From: an uncultured Clostridia bacterium
GTDB lineage: Bacteria; Bacillota; Clostridia; TANB77; CAG-508
Assembly (NCBI GenBank): GCA_934121905.1
Contig: CAKOVI010000001.1
Span: 327,099 to 391,098 of the forward strand
Direction: 5' to 3'
DNA length: 64,000 nucleotides
Position 1 is the stretch's first letter. Each line of letters opens with the position of its first letter. Both the position numbers and the translations under genes were made by a program. Of the stretch, positions 59,225 through 64,000 are shown in pieces. A model generated the notes under the pieces. That model did not search any database, was not told the DNA's origin, and worked only from the letters and a program-made list of their open reading frames with translations.

Positions 59225-61173
59225 ATGAACAAAACGAAAAAAATAATAACAACACTAATATTCCTAATACTATTCATAATATTAGGAAACACGAAAAGCA
59301 ATGCAGGAAATTTATATTTAAATGACCTAAATTTTGATGCTCAAATTAATCAAGATGGAAGCATGAATGTAACTGAAACGTGGGACATATCAATAAATGA
59401 AACAAATACACTTTTCAAAACATTTAAAACCGACAATAGGAAATATTCATCAATAACAGATGTAAAAGTATCAGAAGTTACAGGGGGCACAGAAAAAAAT
59501 TTTACAGAGATAAATTCACTGATGTACCATGTAACAAAAGACTGCTATTATGGTTTAAAAAATGATGACGGAAACTTTGAAATAGCTTGGGGAGTTGGAC
59601 TAGATGATAGTAGAGCAACAAAAAAGTACAAAATTTCATATAAAGTAAATGATGCTATTGCAAAATATCAAGATTATGCAGAACTATATTGGCAATTTGT
59701 AGGAAGCGATTTTGAAATAAGCAGTGAAAAAGTTACGGGAACAATTTTATTGCCTCAAAATGCATCATCAAAAGAAGATATAAAAGTTTGGGGGCATACA
59801 GAAGGATTAAATGGAGAAATATATGCAACTGATACAAATAAAATAGAGTTTGAAGTAAATAATTTTGTATCTGGAAGATATATTGAAATAAGGACATTAT
59901 TTCCTACATCAATAATAACAAGTTCAGCAAGAACATATTCTAGAAATAGATTAGATGAGGTTATAGAAAAAGAAACTGTGTGGGCAAATGAAGCAAATGC
60001 AAGAAGACAAAAAGCTGAAAATGCCAAAAAAACTGGAACAGCAATATTCGTAATTGTGGTTGCTATTGTAGATGTTCTACTATTAAAAAGTGGAATAAAA
60101 ATAAGAAAAGAAGCGGCTCAAAAGGAAAAAATAAAACCATCACAAGAGATGGAATATTTTAGAGAAATGCCAAGGAAAAACGCAACACCTGCTCAAGCAA
60201 TATATTTATATAATGAAACTTTGTCTACAGTATCAACAAACCAAATGGGAAATATTTTTTCAGCAACATTGCTTGATTTATGTTTAAAAAAATACATAAA
60301 TTTTGAAGAAAATCCGGAAAGTAAGAAAAATATTATTATAGAAATATTAAAAAAAGAAGCAGATAGTAACCTTGAAAAAACAGAAAAGATAATACTTCAA
60401 TATATAGTTGGAGCATCAAAAGGAGCTTCAAAAATAACAGTTAAAGATATTGAAAAATATATGAAAGCACATTCATCAAATTTAATAGAATTAAAAGATG
60501 ATGTCGAAAAAGCGAGTATCAGAGAACTTGAAACAAATGGTTTATATGATAAAAATGAGGCACAAGAAAAACAAAAATATGATACAAAATCAATGTCTAG
60601 TTTTACTATGATAATAGTAGTTGCATTCATAGTAATGGGGGTATTGCCTGCATTTTTAGAAAGTATAAATGCATCAATATTATTATTTGGTACATTTAGT
60701 GTTATTGCATTATATTTATTTAAAGGTTTATCGATTAAAAAATATTCTAAAAAAATAAATGTATATACTCAAAAAGGAATAGACGAAAAGCAAATGTGGA
60801 GAGGCTTAAAAAAATATATGGAGGATTTCTCTATGCTAGATAAAAGAGAAATTCCGGAAATTGTTATTTGGGAACAATTTTTAGTATATGCAACAGCCTT
60901 TGGAATAGCAGATAAGGTAATCAAGCAATTAAAAGCAGTTTATAAAGAGCTAGGAAGAAGTTTTGATTTTGATGATTCTACATATGGATATATGTATTTT
61001 ATGACAAATAATAATTTCTCAACAAGCTTTACAAATTCGATGAGTTCAGCATTTACATCAGCATATGCATCAAATTACTCATCATCATACTCTTCAGGTT
61101 CAGGAGGCGGAGGAGGCTTCTCTGGAGGCGGAGGAGGAGGCCGGTGGCCGGAGGTGGCGGCGGCGGTCGATAA
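59225..61173 (+). CDS. DUF2207 membrane protein 2, read with two +1 shifts at CGG (61142, 61149)
   Basis: Paralogue of the preceding gene: signal peptide (about 1-29), outside domain with DGSMNVTETWDISI, membrane segment near 275, cytosolic middle, two helices near 465-510, and a Gly-rich tail. Frame 0 leaves the Gly tail as GRWPEVAAAVDNF and ends at 61195, inside the next intergenic repeat. If the C is skipped at both CGG codons, the tail becomes an unbroken run of Gly ending in Gly-Arg at TAA 61171-61173, like the first paralogue, giving 648 aa. SD GGAAGGGGG. Two shifts within seven bases in a Gly-repeat make slippage during replication an alternative origin. Confidence 0.83.
61142..61145 (+). 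other. CGG-T frameshift site 5 (DUF2207 gene)
   Basis: Frame 0 reads GGC CGG TGG; skipping C gives GGC GGT GGC (Gly-Gly-Gly). Confidence 0.78.
61149..61152 (+). other. CGG-A frameshift site 6 (DUF2207 gene)
   Basis: After the shift at site 5 the frame again meets an in-frame CGG; skipping its C gives GGC GGA GGT and continues the Gly tail to a TAA. Confidence 0.78.
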
Positions 61174-61177
61174 TTTT

Positions 61178-61222
61178 TGCAAAATGTTCCATTAGGACCG
61201 GGTCTTTTTGGAACATTTTTTT
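61178..61222. repeat. REP-like repeat, GGACCGGGTC type, after DUF2207
   Basis: AAATGTTCCATTAGGACCGGGTCTTTTTGGAACATTT: a single core flanked by short inverted arms AATGTTCC/GGAACATT, likely a terminator as well. Confidence 0.8.
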
Positions 61223-61330
61223 GAAAAGGGACAGTTCAAATACGAAAATGAAGGTAAGTTTGAATAATATCCCAAAAATGAAATTTTATTTATTCTAGTT
61301 TATGCCTTTAGGGAAGGAATGAAAGTAAAA

Positions 61331-62251
61331 ATGAATATAAAAATAACAAAAAATATAAAAGAAGCAAATTGCATAACTCATGCAGGAACATTTCATGCAG
61401 ATGAAATATTTGCTACATTGATATTATCAAAAATAATACCAGAAATAACACTAATAAGATTGCCAGAATTTAGAGAACAAGAAAAGAAAGTGGCGAAAGA
61501 CGATGCAAACATATATGATATAGGAGCAGGGATTTATGACCATCATCAATTAGGAGGAAATGGTGAAAGAGAAAATGGTGTAAAATATGCTGCATGTGGT
61601 TTAATTTGGAAAGCATTTGGAAGAGATGTTTTAAACGAATATAATGTAAAAGAAGTGGACTATACATTAGATTATATTGACAAAAATTTAATCCAATTTA
61701 TAGATTCAAATGACAATGGTCAACTTCCTAAATTACAAGCAGACTATAGAAATGTACATTTATCACATATTGTTTCTTTATTTAATCCAAAATGGGATGA
61801 AGAAGTAGACAGTGATGAAAACTTTATGAGAGCATTGAAGGTGTGTGAAGTTATATTTGATGAATTTTTACATGATACATTATCAAAAATGAGAGCAAAG
61901 GATTTAGTTGATAAAGCAATAGAGAATTCAGAAAATGGAATTATGGTATTAGATACATTTGCACCTTGGAAGGAATTTTTGTTAAATTCTAAAAATGAAA
62001 AAGCTCTAAATATAAATTTCGCAGTATTTCCATCTTCTAGAGGAGGATATAATGTTTATGCAGTGCCACTTGAACTAGGTAGTTTTACAAATAGAAAGAG
62101 TTTACCTGCACAGTGGAGAGGCCTAAGGGATAAAGATTTACAAGATGTAACAGGAGTTAAAAGTGCTAGATTTTGCCATAATGCAGGATTTATTTGTAGT
62201 GCTGATAGCAAAGAAGGAGCTATGGAGCTAGCTACTATGGCGAATAAATAA
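61331..62251 (+). CDS. MYG1-family (UPF0160) metal-dependent hydrolase
   Basis: 306 aa (an in-frame ATG at 61319 overlaps the SD). The motifs HAGTFHADE at the N-terminus and DIGAGIYDHHQ near residue 65 are the metal-binding DHH-like signature of the MYG1 family, whose eukaryotic members are 3'-5' RNA exonucleases; bacterial roles are not known. Full length, and the C-terminal GLRDKDLQDVTGVKSARFCHNAGFI block is present. Single gene between two REP-like repeats. Native codons, no CGG. Confidence 0.9.
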   Translation: MNIKITKNIKEANCITHAGTFHADEIFATLILSKIIPEITLIRLPEFREQEKKVAKDDANIYDIGAGIYDHHQLGGNGERENGVKYAACGLIWKAFGRDVLNEYNVKEVDYTLDYIDKNLIQFIDSNDNGQLPKLQADYRNVHLSHIVSLFNPKWDEEVDSDENFMRALKVCEVIFDEFLHDTLSKMRAKDLVDKAIENSENGIMVLDTFAPWKEFLLNSKNEKALNINFAVFPSSRGGYNVYAVPLELGSFTNRKSLPAQWRGLRDKDLQDVTGVKSARFCHNAGFICSADSKEGAMELATMANK

Positions 62252-62292
62252 ATGTTCCATTGGGACCGGTTCTTTTTGGGACATTTTGCAAA
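62252..62292. repeat. REP-like repeat, GGGACCGGTTC type, after MYG1
   Basis: AATGTTCCATTGGGACCGGTTCTTTTTGGGACATTTT: single core with short inverted arms. A decayed GAAACAGTCC piece follows. Confidence 0.8.
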
Positions 62293-62321
62293 AGAAACAG
62301 TCCTTAATCGAAAAAAGTTGT

Positions 62322-62350
62322 TTGACACTATTTACATAAAGTGGTAAAAT
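62322..62350 (+). promoter_or_regulatory. SigA-type promoter of accessory gene 3
   Basis: TTGACA, 17-base spacer, TAAAAT. The spacer contains TTTACATAA, as in accessory island 1. Confidence 0.8.
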
Positions 62351-62417
62351 AGAGGTATGGCAAAATTCAGAAGTGTAGAGATTATTTGCCAAAAACAAAA
62401 GAAAGAGGAGAAAAAAT

Positions 62418-63956
62418 ATGATGTTATTTGGAAGTGCAACAAAGACAAGAAATGATTCTTTTGAGAAGATGGTTAATGAAGCCATAAACCGGACAAATGA
62501 AATCAAGGAAACCATTGGAGTAAAAACTGCAATTCAACAAAGAAAACTGAATTCGGTAATGGGAAGGATTATTGACTTCGAAGACATGGATGAATATGAA
62601 GCCAAAAAGATGGGGCTGATATATAATAATTTAGCTCCAGATGACACCAAAAATCCAATTTCAGCCAAAATGGTGAAAGACTTTTTGGAAAATGTTGTGA
62701 AGATTCAGAACCCAGAAGCCTACGAAAAAATAATGGATTATTATGATTTTAAAAAGGAAAGACCTGACAAATATGTTAAAAAACTTAGCATATTTGTGGA
62801 AAACATTTGGAATACATATAGAACAGTAGAATACTGTTACATGTATTCAAAAGGATTCCATGAATTTGTTGACCAATATGCAGTAAAAGTTGATGCAGAT
62901 GGTCTGAGCAACATTGAAAAGATTAAATGGTTGAGATTGTGGCTTTTTATAATCAAAGACCAGGGCTTCTTTTGGACTGATATAAAATCTGATGGAAAGA
63001 TTTATATCAAGGAACAACAGGATTTTGATAAGGAGGTATATTTATTTCCAGATTGTATGCTTTATTTAAAAGATTATATTGATAAATATCTTACTGATAA
63101 AGCACTTAATGTGGAAATGTTAAAACGGCTTATAGGAATATATCCAAATGATATTCAAAAGCAGGTATATTGCTGGGCTGAAATGGATAATAGTCATACT
63201 ATCAATATGCTTCGTGCAGGCGAAGTAAGAATGGGGCTGAAACGGACATTATTTCCTATTACATGGATGAGCCCAATGAGTTTGTTCTGTCTGAATAATT
63301 ATATGAAAGACAATAATCCAAAATATTTGGAGGCAGCTGTAGTTGCATACAAAAATGGTGGTGTCGAGAATTTGGACAGAATTGAGCAGAAAGGGACTGA
63401 CCCATTTGATACTTTTAAAGTTAAAAGCTTTAAAAGTTATGAAGTTTTTTCAGCTGAAAAGAATGGAGTCAAAAAAGTATTAGTCGTCAATTCACAACGT
63501 GAACTTGAAATGTTTGCGGAAGTCTATAAATGGCTTCTTGAACATCCGGATTTTAGATTCGGCAAAGAAAATAAAACTATAGCCGAGTACGGAATGGAAA
63601 ATCTGCTTGAAGAACCAGAAGATGAAGTAACAGATGAATGGTTCTTTGAAATGAATTTCGTAGCATCTGTAGAAGATATTAATTGGCGGTGTTTCGAACA
63701 AGTCATCGAAGGTGATGAAGAGATTATGTCAAAATACTTGAAATCAGAAGCAACTGCAGATGATGTATTCGACAAAATTGGTTTCTCTTCTGTCAACCAA
63801 GCAAGACTTGTTTGTAATAAAAAAACTAGCTTACTTGAATCCGAGGCAGTAAAAATGAGTGCTGCACTCAAACGTATTAAAATGTTTGGAGAGGCACAGG
63901 CAATTAAATCAGATATCATATATTTAAGGTCAATTGAAAAAGTAAATTCTATTTAG
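62418..63956 (+). CDS. Unknown 512-aa protein, accessory island 3
   Basis: Large soluble protein, mainly helical, no signal or membrane segment. It starts MMLFGSATKTRNDSF after AAGAGGAG. No domain recognised; the middle (about 130-200) has WNTYRTVEYCYMYSKGF and the C-terminal 100 residues are acidic then helical. Codon use is clearly foreign: four in-frame CGG codons (62490, 63126, 63243, 63687), all of which must be read as Arg to keep the frame, plus many CTG, GCC and GAC. The promoter resembles that of the 26.9-27.6 kb genes, so the two regions may share an origin and a regulator. Confidence 0.75.
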   Translation: MMLFGSATKTRNDSFEKMVNEAINRTNEIKETIGVKTAIQQRKLNSVMGRIIDFEDMDEYEAKKMGLIYNNLAPDDTKNPISAKMVKDFLENVVKIQNPEAYEKIMDYYDFKKERPDKYVKKLSIFVENIWNTYRTVEYCYMYSKGFHEFVDQYAVKVDADGLSNIEKIKWLRLWLFIIKDQGFFWTDIKSDGKIYIKEQQDFDKEVYLFPDCMLYLKDYIDKYLTDKALNVEMLKRLIGIYPNDIQKQVYCWAEMDNSHTINMLRAGEVRMGLKRTLFPITWMSPMSLFCLNNYMKDNNPKYLEAAVVAYKNGGVENLDRIEQKGTDPFDTFKVKSFKSYEVFSAEKNGVKKVLVVNSQRELEMFAEVYKWLLEHPDFRFGKENKTIAEYGMENLLEEPEDEVTDEWFFEMNFVASVEDINWRCFEQVIEGDEEIMSKYLKSEATADDVFDKIGFSSVNQARLVCNKKTSLLESEAVKMSAALKRIKMFGEAQAIKSDIIYLRSIEKVNSI

Positions 63957-64000
63957 AAAAAGTAAAAGAAAGTTACCGATTAAAAGCTATTTAAAAGTAA

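Noticed and set aside
59143..59325. 60-codon ORF across the junction of the two DUF2207 genes
   Set aside because: Frame-shifted shadow of the Gly-rich tail and of the next signal peptide.
10841..61173. Random sequencing or assembly errors as the cause of the six frameshifts
   Set aside because: Not fully excluded, but random errors would not all create an in-frame CGG before A or T in genes that otherwise lack CGG; many other GGA sites are intact. Raw reads would settle it.
61065..61298. 77-codon ORF over the end of the second DUF2207 gene
   Set aside because: Shadow frame of the Gly-rich tail that runs into a REP-like repeat; no SD.
9107..62292. CRISPR array made of the GC-rich intergenic repeats
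   Set aside because: The units are single or paired inverted repeats spread over many loci, with no regular spacers.

Overview
This window looks like the chromosome of an AT-rich, spore-forming member of the Clostridia (Bacillota), probably an uncultured gut lineage. The signs are AGA-dominated arginine codons, strong Shine-Dalgarno sequences, a Phe T-box in front of pheST, an m-DAP-type MurE, spore genes (sipL, yunB, spoIIM), and the gene orders ftsE-ftsX-M23-M23-ctp, rimP-nusA-ylxR-infB-rbfA-nrnA-truB and murE-mraY-ftsW-murG.

Layout. 1-9.1 kb: end of an unknown gene, tRNA-Met, a 44-residue ORF, ftsEX with two coiled-coil M23 hydrolases and an S41 protease (septal wall hydrolysis), then pgsA, prmC and a Cys-rich CBS protein. 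9.1-19 kb: sipL, yunB, deoD, pyrG, a CmpB-like membrane protein, a transglutaminase-like protein and two pilin-like surface proteins. 19-26.6 kb: the nusA-infB translation operon. 26.6-28.2 kb: first accessory island. 28.2-36.2 kb: HD-GYP-like protein, EndoQ-like protein, spoIIM, a Xer recombinase, T-box and pheST. 36.2-47.5 kb: murE, mraY, ftsW, murG, a sensor kinase, UPF0182, tyrS. 47.5-52.3 kb: two Cys-rich microproteins, mutL, folD, a CarD-like factor, tRNA-Leu. 52.4-55.7 kb: an IS1202/ISNCY-like insertion sequence and a second accessory island. 56-62.3 kb: a membrane-anchored protein, LemA, two DUF2207 proteins and MYG1. 62.3-64 kb: a third accessory gene.

Main discovery candidate: five conserved native genes (yunB, spoIIM, ftsW/spoVE, murG and the second DUF2207 gene) are each interrupted by a frameshift. 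All six breaks have the same form: an in-frame CGG codon followed by A or T, where skipping the C (+1) gives a glycine codon GGA or GGT and restores the family sequence to its natural end. Reading every other native gene by eye, I found no in-frame CGG at all. CGG therefore behaves as a +1 frameshift (or four-base glycine) codon rather than arginine. Four genes of foreign codon usage (26.6-27.4 kb, 55.1 kb, 62.4 kb) do carry in-frame CGG read as a normal triplet, which conflicts with this and may point to two decoding states. A possible leader ORF at 17862 also has an in-frame CGG just before an attenuator-like hairpin.

Other notable points: a base-composition break at the 3' end of a pilin-like gene, like a diversity-generating-retroelement variable region; an SD-hairpin-start arrangement in front of the S41 protease; a shared motif inside the promoter spacers of accessory genes; and about 18 intergenic inverted-repeat (REP-like) loci of related families, many directly upstream of ribosome-binding sites inside operons.
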